From: Nematopogon swammerdamellus
Lineage: Eukaryota; Arthropoda; Insecta; Lepidoptera; Adelidae
Reading direction: 5' to 3'
Length of the DNA stretch: 64,000 nt
Assembly: GCA_946902875.1 (NCBI GenBank)
Contig: OX336359.1
Span: 2,108,001-2,172,000 of the forward strand
Under the pieces are notes generated by a model. It searched no databases and was not told the DNA's origin. It saw only the letters and a list, made by a program, of their open reading frames with translations. Below, one piece after another: positions 53,484 to 64,000 of this stretch (position 1 is the stretch's first letter; the number at the start of each line of letters is the position of its first letter). A program made the position numbers and the translations under genes.

Positions 53484-53570
53484 ATAAAAACACCTGACTA
53501 ATTATGATTATATAAGGATAACTCACTGCCAGCGTGACTGGATACAGAACAGGAAGTCATATCAAGTTAT

Positions 53571-53899
53571 GTCAGCCTCGGTAGCTTAGTGGTGCGGTCG
53601 GTCGACTGTTGTTAAGCACGACCTGGACGCGGTCAGTACTTGGATGGGTGACCGCTCGACCGTTGGAGGCTGACCGTGGTTCGGATTCCACGTAAAACTG
53701 TAGGTCCCTTCCCTTCTTACCATACTAGTTGGTACGGTTCATCCCGCCCGGGTTGGTTACAACGCACTGAATAAAACGTCGATCGAAACGGAAATGAAGG
53801 GAAGCACTGACATGGCACATAGTTCACCAAGATGTTATGGGGTGACATCACGGGATGTTGTAGGCGATGTACCCAACCGTGCCAGTTTCCATAAAAAAA
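53571..53899 (+). mobile_element. SINE, tRNA/5S-head type, variant head
   Basis: A box tagcttagtggt, hairpin-forming 'gtcggtcgactg', 5S-like block 'gcggtcagtacttggatggg', B box in a gtgg/ccac stem, shortened body and poly-A. Confidence 0.88.
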
Positions 53900-53924
53900 T
53901 GTTTTTTAATCCATACATACATAT

Positions 53925-54262
53925 CACACACGCTGAATCCCGAAAATCGGGGTAAGCAGAGTAATCGGTGTTGGCTGTAAGAACTGAGGTAAATTACAGC
54001 TTAACGCCGACCACCACGTTTCGCAAAGTATTCGAACAAGATTCAATCGATCAAGCAGCAAATTAGGCACCAAAACCCACCTGCTGCATGACTCGGTGAA
54101 AGTACCGTGCCAAGGTGAGAGGTGGCGATCCTATCGCCCTTTAGCACGGCATCTTGTCCTTATCTCTTAGTCGCCTTTTGCGACATGCATGGGGAGAGAT
54201 GCAGTGGTGCTATTCTTTTTAAGTACCGGCCCCACACGGTACAGTGCCGGCCCCACACGGTT
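53925..54262 (-). repeat. Z element, near-complete, duplicated end
   Basis: Ends '…gtaccggccccacacggtac' followed by a second 'gtgccggccccacacgg', i.e. a short terminal duplication of the H2 module. Confidence 0.72.
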
Positions 54263-54530
54263 TTTGACGTGATAACGTCTAATAAATTGATGAACACCGG
54301 CTGCACGCACGAAACTGTGTCACGTTCCATCTGAGCCTGTGCGTGTAAGCGAGAGCGCGTAACAAGAGATAGAGAGGCACAATCGGCCCAAGCGTCGGCT
54401 TGTAAAAGTACCAGGGCCGCAGAAAGTAAAACGAGGTTACTCGTACCATAATATCTGGCCGGTCGGAAAAGATTTCAAATTTAGAATATTCATGAAACAA
54501 GGGTTGTACGACGTTATCACGTAAAACTAT
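54262..54530. repeat. Repeat with inverted 'gacgtgataacgtc' ends
   Basis: Ends near 54262-54280 and 54508-54528 share inverted 'gacgttatcacgt'. The inner segment 54460-54505 matches 5605-5655 in the giant inverted repeat. Confidence 0.45.
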
Positions 54531-54608
54531 CGTCCGTAAACCGACTTTACAGACAACCAATTTTTTTTTTAAATCCCTAATCATAAATGCTCGGTTCCCC
54601 CCTCACAG

Positions 54609-54761
54609 CTGCAAGTGGACAAGGAGAAGCAGGCGTACGACTTCGAAGCAGTGCAGTCGCAGCTGGACAAGGCTCTCGGGCAGACAGCGCGGCTTCAGAA
54701 GGAGAGGGACACGGCACAGATCGACGCGGACAGATTCCACGACAAGCACGAGAAGGCTCAG
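54609..54761 (+). CDS. brp: brp exon i
   Basis: 153 bp (51 codons), phase 0; acceptor 'cccctcacag', donor 'gtgagg'. Encodes LQVDKEKQAYDFEAVQSQLD, KALGQTARLQKERDTAQID and RFHDKHEKAQ; coiled coil. Confidence 0.94.
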
Positions 54762-54819
54762 GTGAGGAGTGACGCTTTTTTGGGACACTACCTATTCTAT
54801 TCTATACAATATTCAACTC

Positions 54820-55215
54820 GCGCACCGACGGTTCCGTATCGCCATGTCATGGCTAGCGCCACTCACGCCATCTAGATGGCGTGTTATGAAATGCTTCATA
54901 TTAGTTAAATGTCATGATTTGTTAAAATGCTTCAAAATCTATTCGGTACATGGCGCGCGCGCATACACTTTTTGGTTTATTCTATGGGAACGCGCGTGAA
55001 TTTTTTACTTTTTCTGATTTTTATTATTTGTTGTTATATCGGCCATAGTAACACATATTCTGTGAAAATTTCAACGGGCTACCTATTACGGTTCAAGAGA
55101 TACAGCCCTCGGACAGACAGACGGACGGATGGACGGACAGACAGACAGACAGACAGAAAGACGGCGTAGGCTTAGTAATAGGGTCCCGTACAGGATACGG
55201 AACCCTAAAAATTAA
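54820..55215 (+). repeat. Dispersed repeat R, long copy in brp intron
   Basis: Combines the 4230-4312-like, 16310-16450-like and 10137-10318-like segments in one unit. This shows they belong to one family. It includes an extended (GACA)n run. Confidence 0.75.
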
Positions 55216-55663
55216 TAAAAATTCGGTGGCATTATTGATAGTTTTGTCAACAAAATATTGTTTATGTAAATATTTATTATGTATATTATGTATCATACTT
55301 ATATTCACACTTACATACTTAGCTTAAAAGCACATTTAGATTTTTTTAACATACTTGTAAGTATTATAGATTTCTATTTAATATATGTTTTTTTTTTTTT
55401 TAGTATTCAAATGGCTTCAGTAAAATTGGGTAAAGCCTTACAGCTTTTCGTTTTAATATATAGTGCTCTAGCGGTCGATATCGACCGCTCCACAGTCAAC
55501 GGGTTAAGTAGTTCGAAACCTCAACTTTTGCACTACAGAAATTGTAAACTGTTCACTTAAAATAAAAAAAATAAAACATTCATAGCTTCATAGACAGTGC
55601 ATATATTATTCAAGTGCAACAACTTGCACTACCTTGCAATAAAATGCAAAAATATATTGCAAA
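55216..55663. other. Intron sequence without recognised content
   Basis: AT-rich. Contains a perfect 20-bp palindrome at 55470-55489. Confidence 0.45.
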
Positions 55664-56046
55664 CTAGCTTTTCCCCGCGGCTTCGCTCGCGTGAAATTCG
55701 TATTTAAAAAGAAGAAAGTACCTACGTAAGCCCGCTACCGCACCGTTATTTCGGCGCGCGGAACAACTCGGTTTGTATGAGAGCCACATCTTAGCGGAAC
55801 CGGAACCGGAACTGAATTTCGTTTAGCCTATCATGTGTCCCGAATAGTAAAATGTGCTTGCGCTAAGTTTCATCGAATTCGGATGATCGCTTTAAGAGTT
55901 ATGGAGGAACATACATACATACAGAAAATATTTCTAAAAAATTTAGTTTTAGTATCATACATAGAGTCTACAAACGCATTATCTCATAAAACAAAGTAAC
56001 TCACTCCATGATCATCCTTTACAGATTTATTATTAGTATTGATATT
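55664..56046 (-). repeat. Dispersed repeat C, copy 2 (inverted)
   Basis: Reverse complement of the unit at 57089-57474, from 'gcggcttcgctcgcgtgaaa' to 'acagatttattattagtatt'. Confidence 0.78.
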
Positions 56047-56299
56047 GATTGATGAGATGACGGATAAAAATAACAAACAAAAAAGTGTTGCAAATGTTTT
56101 TTTTATAATAAGGTTCGACTAAACAACATATACCTACAATACAAGCTACGAGAAAATTAATTAATACAACAAACTATTTTTATATCATAAAAAAAAAGTT
56201 TTTTGTTTTGTCTGCCAAGACCCTTTTTCTCAGAAACGAGTATCAAGTTGAAATTTGGTTTGATTATAATGAAAACTTCAAAGTAAAACAAGAAATAAT

Positions 56300-56372
56300 A
56301 AAAAACCGCCCAATTACATAGTGGTACGGAACCCTCGGTGTGCGAGCTCGACTCGCACTTGCCCGCTTTTTT
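56300..56372 (-). repeat. Dispersed repeat R end fragment
   Basis: 'gtggtacggaaccctcggtg' and 'gctcgactcgcacttgcccg' resemble the outer end of family R (compare 4205-4250). Confidence 0.45.
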
Positions 56373-56793
56373 AACACCTTATAACTTAAAATACACTTCC
56401 TAAAAAGCACCAGAAAGACTTCTCCTTTGAGACGAAAACAGTCAAGTCTGATAGATAAACTACGAGCTATTCTATTAGTCTAGAATTAGTCCGGGAAATC
56501 CGAGCAGGGAACCGGGCAGACTCGCCTAGAAATATCCGGATCAATGAACCGGCTCGAGCTAGTTACATCCGGTTCAGTCGACGTGCAGATTTATCTACGA
56601 CTTCTCCTTTTATAGCAAATTGTGTCACGTCAGACTACGTATGTGATGGTAACAAAACTGAACGAAAACGACAAAACTGAACGAAAACGACAAAACTGAA
56701 TTACTTACAAACATCTTACAAAACTAAAAATCACTATATACGACTCTGTTTATTTAAATTCGAACAAATTTTTATTAGCATACATAACATATC

Positions 56794-56898
56794 GAACGCT
56801 GTGTCCCGACAATCAGGGTAAGCGGAGTAATCGGTGTTGTGCTACACGGGCTGCGGTAAATTACAACACAACTCCGACCACCACGTTCAAAGTATTCG
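56794..56898 (-). repeat. Z element, partial
   Basis: 'tgtcccgacaatcagggtaa' to 'ctccgaccaccacgtt'. Confidence 0.65.
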
Positions 56899-57088
56899 CA
56901 TAATTTTTTTTTATCCAAAAATATCATTTTTTTTAATCTAAAATGAACGAGTTTACATAACGATTTTACATATTCTGTAGAATTTTGCAGTAATAAGTTT
57001 ATTGGTCTACATTCAATAGAAAATTTTAAAGTTGTTCCACCTTAATTGTTCAAATAAGTACACTAAAACCAAAGTTTACAAATATCAA

Positions 57089-57474
57089 TATCATCAATAC
57101 TAATAATAAATCTGTAAGGGGTGGTCATGGAGTAAGTTAATTTGTTTCATGAGATATTGCGTTCGTAGACTCTATGTATGATACTAAAACTAAATTAACG
57201 ATTTTTAGAAATCTTTTCTGTATGTATGTATGTATGTTCCCCCATAACTCTTAAACCGTTCATCCGAATTCGATAAAACTTTGTACAAGCACTTTAACTA
57301 TACGGGACACAGGATAGGCTAAATAAAATTCAGTTCCTGTTACGCTAAGATGTGGCTCTCATACAAACCGAATTGTTCCGCGCGCCGAAATAAAGGTAAG
57401 GTATAGCGGGCTCACTTACTTTCTTCTTTTTAAGTACGAATTTCACGCGAGCGAAGCCGCGGGCAAAAGCTAGT
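57089..57474 (+). repeat. Dispersed repeat C, copy 3
   Basis: Same unit as 36515-36872, inverted relative to 55664-56046; (GTAT)n at 57220-57235; ends 'gagcgaagccgcgggcaaaa'. Confidence 0.78.
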
Positions 57475-57850
57475 ATCAAATAAAAACATCCATTGGACTA
57501 CACCACAAAACAATCCATTAATAGGTATCTTTTAAAATCTACTCAATCCTGGCAGAGCACCTATTTTGGCGGCCGCACTGTACGGGCGAGTCCATTATTT
57601 ATACCACATTATTCATTCATCGTTTCTAGATGAAGGAGAGATACGATCCGCTGGTAAAATCGATGAATTGAGAGTGGCGGCCGTTTGGCATGTCTGTATT
57701 TATTACCCAAGTTTTTTGGAACCTCAGTCATCGTTGGGTTTTGGCTGGACAATCTTCATCATCCCCGCCCAAGATCACCTTGGGGAATAGAGTAGATGTG
57801 GCAGATGTAGGGGGTAGTTCTTCAACTTATGTAGCGGGTAGATCTTCGAC

Positions 57851-58260
57851 ATATATAAGGTGTTTCGCTGACCATGTCATTAACTTCGGGAGGGTTACAT
57901 ACACACTGAAATAAACACTTTACGTAAGAAAAAAACATATGTTTATAGGAGCATTTTTTCTCCTAACAAAAAAATTAAATCAAATAAGTAGCTGTAAAAA
58001 CCAATCATAGTGACCTTGTGACTTACTTACAACAAACAGCTGTTCTGCGTTTGAACATAGTACGGTCATTGACCCCGTACAATGCAAGTTACCTACTGTT
58101 ACACACAGGTTAATGTTTAGGTAGCTAACATGTTTTGTTAAATTTCTCGAAAAGTAATACTATAAACATATATTTTTTTTTTTTTTGCGTAACGTATTTA
58201 TTTGAGTGTCTATGTAACCCTCCCGAAGTTAATGACATGGTCAGCGTAACACCCTATATA
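57851..58260. mobile_element. ~410-bp MITE with ~75-bp inverted termini
   Basis: The ends 'tatataaggtgtttcgctga' and its near-complement (58241-58260) continue for about 75 bp each, including 'taacttcgggagggttacat'. The host sequence on both sides shares 'ggtagatcttc'. Non-coding. Confidence 0.72.
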
Positions 58261-59201
58261 GGGAGGTGGATCTTTACCTTCGCAGGGGGTAGATCTTCAA
58301 GTATCTACCTGTAGCAGGTAGGCACTTATGGTTTTATGTGAAATTATAGTAAAGATTCTACACTATATACCAGGCGTTATCCTATAATAGATAAATTATG
58401 GCTTCGATAATTTCATATAACAAACAAAGTTTTAGTGAAATCGTGCTGAAAATGTAGTTATAATAATCAATATAGATATTTATAACATTTACATACCTAT
58501 CTATAAACGTAAATAAAAACATTTGCAAAATGTTTTTGTAAATCTTTGGCTTGCTTTTAAATTTCATTTTGAAATAATTGTTAGGTCATAAATTCACGCG
58601 TTGACAACGGTTATCGACTATTTTTAGTCAAAACCCCATCCACGGCTGTTTGGTATTGATTTTATACAAATTACTAGGTACTAACTCTGGGAACTCTGTA
58701 AAAATTGTTTTAAACTACATAACCGAAAGGAACAAGAAACACAAGACTTTCAAACGTTTACGTGAATTTCTCGATAACTCATTTATGTAAATTGTCAGTC
58801 GTTAAAAATTAATTTATTAATTAACTGGGAACCGTTGCCAAACATTATATTAATGGGCAAACAAATTGCGAAAACTAGAACTTTATAAATATTTTTGTTT
58901 TATGTATATTTATGTTAAGAATTACAAACAGAACATCTTATAAAATTGTATACACATATTAATAGATAGAATAGGAATAAGTATGTATAAAAAAGGTAAT
59001 AATAGAAAGATTATAAATTAATTTATATTCAATATACATTATATACTATGTACTATACAAATACCACAAATATTATGCAACTATTATTTTTAAAATATGC
59101 AACAAATAAACAGTAAAATCAGCTAAATCTAAACCAAACCCAACTTTGCCAACCACAACCGAACACAAAGTCAAGGGATCTGACCGACATCGCACCTACA
59201 G
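58261..59201. other. brp intron, nothing recognised
   Basis: Very AT-rich, up to the exon j acceptor. No recognised repeat or coding signal. Confidence 0.5.
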
Positions 59202-59390
59202 GCGCTAGTGTCGCGGATCCAGAAAGAGCGAGACGCCGCTCTGGCCGAGGCCGCGAGCGCGAGGGAGAGGGCAGAGGCCGCGGGCGCAGCGGCCACGCGC
59301 GCGGCTCGGGACCGCGACTCGGCGGCGACAGAGCTCGACGTACTACGCGAGAGATGGGAGAAGGCACATCAACAACATCAGAAGCTTACG
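59202..59390 (+). CDS. brp: brp exon j
   Basis: 189 bp (63 codons), phase 0; acceptor 'cgcacctacag', donor 'gtaagg'. Encodes ALVSRIQKERDAALAEAAS, an Ala-rich segment and ELDVLRERWEKAHQQHQKLT. Follows a 4.4-kb repeat-filled intron. Strongly G/C-ending codons. Confidence 0.92.
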
Positions 59391-60119
59391 GTAAGGGATA
59401 TCAGGCTTAGGAAACGAATAGGATATCCGTAACTAATTAAATTATTATTATTATCAGGAATATAACAGGATGAGGACTTTGAGGAATATAACAAACCTGG
59501 CTGGGAATAAGGAATAGAACAATCGCACTTATACAAATGAAACATAGTACTTAAACGATATTTAAAATTGCGACAGGGTAACTAAAGAAGGAGGTAATCG
59601 TACGAAAGGAACGGGGTACTTACTTACATGACGAGGACACTGAGAATTAGGACGGAGTATATAGTTATGAATGAGGGATGATCATACTCACTAAGCTGTG
59701 TGAATAAAGCGTGGTACAGCCAGGTGAAGTTATGGAAGGACAAGATCATCGTGATGATGACGAAATTGCATCGGTTTGCGACGATCTATGAGTCTCCATG
59801 AAAATACCCGACGCATTCCCTTAGCAAATTTGTAAATTATGAGTGAGGCAGGGATCAACAGGGGTTATGTGATCCCACCAAAGCTCTTCATCAACGCATT
59901 AGAAAATGTGTTCAACAAAGGCTAAATGTTTTATTCTAATGCACTTTACAAATATGTAAACTAAGTAGATTTTACTCAAGCTTTAATACATAATGTAATA
60001 TAATATTTTACCTGAGTAGTTACGCGGCCTTGTAATCTTTATATCCATTTGCTAAAATTTTGATACTTTCGCATTGGACTGCCTTTTCAAGCAATTTGAA
60101 ACTAATTACGTTACTAGAT
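59391..60119. other. brp intron, nothing recognised
   Basis: Short frame remnants only, no recognised element. Confidence 0.45.
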
Positions 60120-60317
60120 TGTAGGTTAAGCCCGTTCAGATCGGCACCACCGCACTGAACCTTGACCTCCAGGCGGTCGAATCGGCCGAAAATAGTCCGT
60201 GTTTCTCGTCAGTGTCGCTGGAACGACCAACGGAAAACACTGACATTTCATATGTGACATGTGTATCGGGCCGAGACTGTGTATGCGATGTAGCCAACCA
60301 TGTCGGGCCCCACGAAA
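60120..60317 (+). mobile_element. SINE body relic next to brp exon k
   Basis: Diverged body ('aagcccgttcagatcggcac', 'caccgcactgaac', 'tgatgtagccaaccatgtc'-like) ending 23 bp before the exon k acceptor. Confidence 0.6.
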
Positions 60318-60340
60318 TGTATGCTGTTGTCTCGTTGCAG

Positions 60341-60480
60341 ATGGAAAGGGACGATGCCCTCACTGAACTGGAGATTCTCAAGGAGAAGCTGGACAAAGCT
60401 CTGTACTCAACACAGAAGTCTGTGGAGGAGAAAGAGACGGCGCACAAAGAATATGAGAAAATGCTAGAGAAGTATGATAG
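60341..60480 (+). CDS. brp: brp exon k
   Basis: 140 bp; acceptor 'gtctcgttgcag', donor 'gtacaa' splitting an Arg codon (AG|). Encodes MERDDALTELEILKEKLDKA and LYSTQKSVEEKETAHKEYEK, then MLEKYD. The leading ATG is internal, not a start. Confidence 0.94.
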
Positions 60481-60887
60481 GTACAATATACTTTGTATGT
60501 CGTCTTGTAATGTGGTTGCGGTTGGGTATGTTTGGGTGACTGCTCTAATGGGACAAACAGACGATCAGTGGATTACTTGATTAAGTTATTTTTTTTTTTG
60601 TAATTTTAATTTAAATACGCCAATAATGTGCCTATCCCAGCACTAGAACTGAACTGACGAACCTAACGCCAACTAGTAAATTTTAGGAATCTTATAAAAA
60701 ATTGTACCTGTATACTAAACTATTATTACCCTTTTAAGTCTCTGTAGAAAAATCCAGGAACTATATTAGTTAGTACACGTTGGTTTTTAGTTACGTCAGT
60801 TTAATTCTAAACTTCTAGCAAATGACATTTCCTTAATATATAAAATTTCACAAATTTTAATAAAATTTTTTGGTGGAGGTTTATTTA

Positions 60888-62020
60888 TACAGGGTGTTCG
60901 GCACATGGACCGAAAATTTTTTTTTGTAGGTAAGTGGGGCCATTTGCAAGGTTTTGACCTATGACACCTTTTGTCTGGTGTCACGTGGTATGGAGAAACT
61001 TTTAGATTTTTTTTCTTTATTTTTTAAATACCCAAAATCTTAGCTTTAACCACTTGTAACTTTTTTGTTTATGATTATATCTGCTCGAAATAAAATTTAT
61101 TTGATTTATCGATGTATCCTTGTTCTAGAAAAAATATCATTTGATGAAGTTAATACCATGAAAAGGACTTATTACCTCCCAAAGTCCCGAGGACGAGTAA
61201 AAATATGGCAGAATCTTAATTTCTTAATTCATTAAAAAGAGAGAAGAGAGCTTCATTTTCATTTAAAAAGTTCGCTAGTTTACGCCGTTTCCAACGATAT
61301 ACCACATGTCATACAAATCATTCACTGTGTGGCCAAAATTAGGGATAATTTGCAAGAGTCTAAACATTAACAATGGAAGCAGTAGTAGTTGGAATTGAAA
61401 TTGAAATTGAACAGTACCCGCGCGACCGTTACATGTTCTAAATTTGAAAATGCTCCTGAAAACGCTCTCAATAAGTGACGCGACCATCGTTATGTGGCCC
61501 TGATACAAAGTTATTGTCGTTCTGTTCTTGTCTCTGTCCCTAATTTTGGCCACATGGTGAAAGATTTGTATGGCATGTGGTATACCGTTGGAAAGGGCGT
61601 AAACTAGCAAACTTTTTAAAGGAAAATGAAGCTCTCAATTGCTGTCACTTTTTTTTTAATGAATTAAGAAATTAAGATTCTTTCATATTTTTACTCGTCT
61701 TTGGGAATTTCATAAGGTCATAAGCCCATTTGGGAGGTCATAAGTCCTTTTCATGGTATTAACTTCATCAAATGACATTTTTCCTAGAACAAGGATACAT
61801 CGTAAAACCAAATACATTTTATTTCGTGCAGATATAATCATACACAAAAAAGTTACAAGGGGTTAAAGCTGAGATTTTGGTAATTTTCAAAAATAAAGAA
61901 AAAAAATCGTATCTCGATACCACGTGACATAAGGCAAAATGTATCATAGGTCAAAACCTTGCAAATGACCCCACTTACCTACAAAAAAATTCTGTCGGTT
62001 CTTGTGCCGAACACCCTGTA
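60888..62020. mobile_element. Palindromic 1.13-kb element in brp intron
   Basis: The ends 'tacagggtgttcggcac' (from 60888) and 'gtgccgaacaccctgta' (to 62020) are exact complements. The arms (about 60888-61345 and 61545-62020) stay complementary for about 460 bp with moderate divergence. Shared landmarks: 'gaccccacttacctac', 'tttttgtttatgattatat', 'taccatgaaaagga', 'ggccaaaattaggga'. The ~200-bp centre is unpaired. No coding capacity; TA flanks both sides. Confidence 0.82.
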
Positions 62021-62221
62021 TAATTTGTACCTTTGTTTTTTTTTAATAATATTATTTATTAATATATATATTATAATTTTGGACATGACCTGCTTGAAGG
62101 GTCAACCCAGATTACACAATCGCTGTGGTGCTGTTGTCGTGGTCAACTATGTAGTGTCGGTGTTCGGATCCCACACAGAGATTAGCGCGATCGGTCATAC
62201 AGAAAGCAATTTCATTTTCAG

Positions 62222-64000
62222 ATCCCAGAGCGAAGTCTACCGTCTGCAGAACAAGATCGAAATATTCGAAGCCGACAAGGACAGGCTCGAAATGGAACTG
62301 GAGAAGGCACAACACCTCGCGACGAAAGCCCGCGAGGAACAAAGAAAGCTCCAAGACGAATTAGTGAGAGTGCAGGAGATGTACGACAGAGCGTCGCTTC
62401 AGCTCGGGAGAACGAAGGAAGCTGAAGAAAAGACCAAAGAGGACATTGACAGACTATCTGTCGATGTAGAAATGGTTCGAGATCGCTACGAGAAGTCACA
62501 GATTGAAATGCGTCGAATGCAGGCCGAAAAGGAGAAACTTCTAGCGGACAGCGAGCGATTGCAGTTCGAGTACGATCGCGCCATGACTCAGTGCAGCAAG
62601 GCGCAGGCATCTAACGAGAAGTCGCAAGAGGAGCTGGCGAGAATGCAGATAGAAATAGAGAAAATGTACGACAAGCACGACAAGGTGACGGCGGAGCTGC
62701 GGCGCGTGCAGGCGGAGCTGGACAAATGTCGCGCAGACGCGAGCGGCGCGCGCGAGGAGGCCGAGCGGTACGCGGCCCGCTACGGCAAGTACCACGACAC
62801 CAAGGAGGAGCACGAAAGAACCAAGATCGAAGTGGAGCGGCTCCGAGCGCGGCTCGAGAAGACCACGCTCGAGCTCGAGCGCGCGCGCAAAACCGAAGAG
62901 GATGCCGTGCGCCTGCGCGCCGAGCTCGAGCGCGCCGAAGGCCTACGAGGTAAATACCAATTCGAACAGGACAAGTGGAGCGGCGAGGTAGCGCGACTGC
63001 AGGCGGAGGTCGACAAACATCGCGAGCGATACGAGGCGGGACAGGTCGAGCTTCAGAAATTGATCGCCGACAAGGAGCAGTCGGACACCAAGCTGCACGA
63101 GCTCAACATCCAGCTGGATCTCTCCAAGGCAGAGGTCGCCAAGCTGATGGCGGCACTCGACAAGCAGCGCCTTGAGCTAGAGCGCGCGCACATCGAGTGT
63201 GAGAAGTTCCGTGACCGCTGCGAGAAACTCAAACTGCGCTCTGACCAGCTCGACAAGGACAACGAGCGTCTCAAGAATGAGCTACAGCAGATCGAGAGAG
63301 TCAAACTGCAGGCGGTCGCTGGCGACAAGGCGCGCACTGAGGATCGGCTCGAGATCGAGAGACTGCGTGACAAGCTCGAGAAGGCGATTCAGGCACGCGA
63401 CTCTACCGAGATGGAGGCCGGCCGACTGGCAAAGGAGCTCGAGAAGTCTCACATCCACCTATCCAAATACCAGGAGACCAACGAGGCGTCGCGGGCCGAG
63501 TACGAGAGAATGACGAACGAACTCGGCAGGATGCACGAGCGGCTCGAGCGAACGCTGCACGAAACGCGCGCGATCGAACAGGAGCGTGACGCGCTGAGGA
63601 ACGAGATCCAGAACATACGACGCAACGTGGAGCAGCAGCAGAGAGCACTCGACCACCGCACTCAGGAGACGCTCGTGAAACTGCAGCAGGAGCTGGCGCA
63701 GTCCGTGCGCGACAGAGAGAAGATGGCGTCCATTCTAGAGCAGCGTGATAAGCAGGCGGACGCCATAGAGAAGCAGATAGTGAAGCTAGAAGCGGACTCG
63801 AAGCAGCTGACGATCGAACGGGACCAACTCGTGGTGCAGCTAGAGAAATCGCAGGACATGCTCATGAACTTCCAACAGGAACTGAACGCATCCGAGCAAG
63901 AGCTCCAGAAGCAGAAGGACGAGGTGCGAAGGCTCAAGGAAGAGGCGAGACGTTCGAGCCAGGACACCGAGCGTGGCACCAAAACCGTCCTCGAGAGTCG
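62222..64000 (+). CDS. brp: brp exon l, large 3' coiled-coil exon (runs off the window)
   Basis: At least 1,779 bp with no stop in frame: the longest open frame in the window. Acceptor 'tttcattttcag'; the first base completes the Arg codon. Opens SQSEVYRLQNKIEIFEADKD. It is almost entirely Glu/Lys/Arg/Leu/Gln heptads, with recurrent KLEK, RLEK and ELEK units, typical of Brp rods. Near the right edge it reads QLVVQLEKSQDMLMNFQQEL, a recognisable Brp block, so the true C-terminus is further right. Codons are G/C-ending, producing many spurious antisense frames. Confidence 0.96.

Larger units (their letters stand above)
43706..64000 (+). other. brp: bruchpilot gene, middle to 3' part (locus)
   Basis: Twelve exons on the plus strand join in consistent phase to an almost uninterrupted coiled coil of about 1,367 codons. 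Bruchpilot is the insect ELKS/CAST/ERC-family scaffold of the presynaptic active zone, where it shapes the T-bar and holds calcium channels and vesicles. The first exons carry the ELKS-homologous blocks; the later ones the insect-specific long coiled coil. In Drosophila the protein is about 1,740 residues. The N-terminal part and the very C-terminus are outside what is visible. Introns carry SINEs and large inverted repeats. Confidence 0.93.

Noticed and set aside
55470..55489. Perfect 20-bp palindrome
   Set aside because: Isolated, no second copy or element boundary seen; may be chance.
55411..55560. 49-codon frame opening with a signal-peptide-like stretch (MASVKLGKALQLFVLIYSALA)
   Set aside because: Preceded by a T-run ending in AG that could mimic an acceptor, but it is short, lies in a brp intron and has no recognisable family or supporting exon.
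60341..60343. ATG as a brp start codon
   Set aside because: It is the first codon of an internal exon preceded by a consensus acceptor and in phase with the preceding exon.
62541..63982. Many 60-130-codon frames on the minus and alternate plus frames
   Set aside because: Shadows of the single open brp exon with G/C-ending codons.

Overview
This is eukaryotic, intron-containing, AT-rich nuclear DNA from an insect, most probably a moth or butterfly. The protein-coding content is insect-like. The repeat content (Jockey/CR1- and RTE-like LINE debris, a dispersed repeat ending in a 'cccgcggcttcgctcgcg' motif, and a very abundant poly-A SINE) has the look of lepidopteran genomes. That taxonomic call comes from recognition, not from a search.

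Two host genes can be supported. (1) A two-exon Hsp70-like gene on the minus strand (exons 22253-23347 and 20952-21293, 478 residues). It matches the HSPA14/Hsp70L1 family, the short atypical Hsp70 of the ribosome-associated chaperone system. (2) The middle and 3' part of bruchpilot (brp; ELKS/CAST/ERC family active-zone scaffold) on the plus strand, from 43706 to the window edge at 64000. Twelve exons were placed by splice sites and phase, about 4.1 kb of coding sequence. The last exon (62222 onward) stays open to the end of the window. The 5' exons of brp were not found here.

Layout: 1-20.9 kb is repeat-dominated. It holds a broken LINE, SINEs, a roughly 1.1-kb-arm inverted repeat (about 4.97-8.95 kb) interrupted by a 90-bp minisatellite and a SINE, a 2.1-kb tandem segmental duplication carrying piggyBac-like transposase remnants (9.0-13.3 kb), and a 5'-truncated LINE with a nearly open reverse transcriptase (17.7-19.3 kb). 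The HSPA14-like gene is at 20.95-23.35 kb. From 23.4 to 43.7 kb there is repeat-rich DNA: Harbinger-like MITEs, a SINE split by a 1.6-kb terminal-inverted-repeat element, RTE and Jockey LINE remnants, and a foldback element with inverted 68-bp arrays (33.2-34.7 kb). From 43.7 kb on the brp exons are separated by introns full of SINEs and inverted repeats.

The most unusual material is the SINE system. One 5' head is a tRNA-like promoter with a 5S-rRNA-like segment lying between its A and B boxes. A second, unrelated head is joined to the same 3' body, and that second head is also joined to a different body. Together these look like a set of exchangeable retroposon modules. Several large palindromes lie in brp introns and could form long double-stranded RNA in the pre-mRNA.
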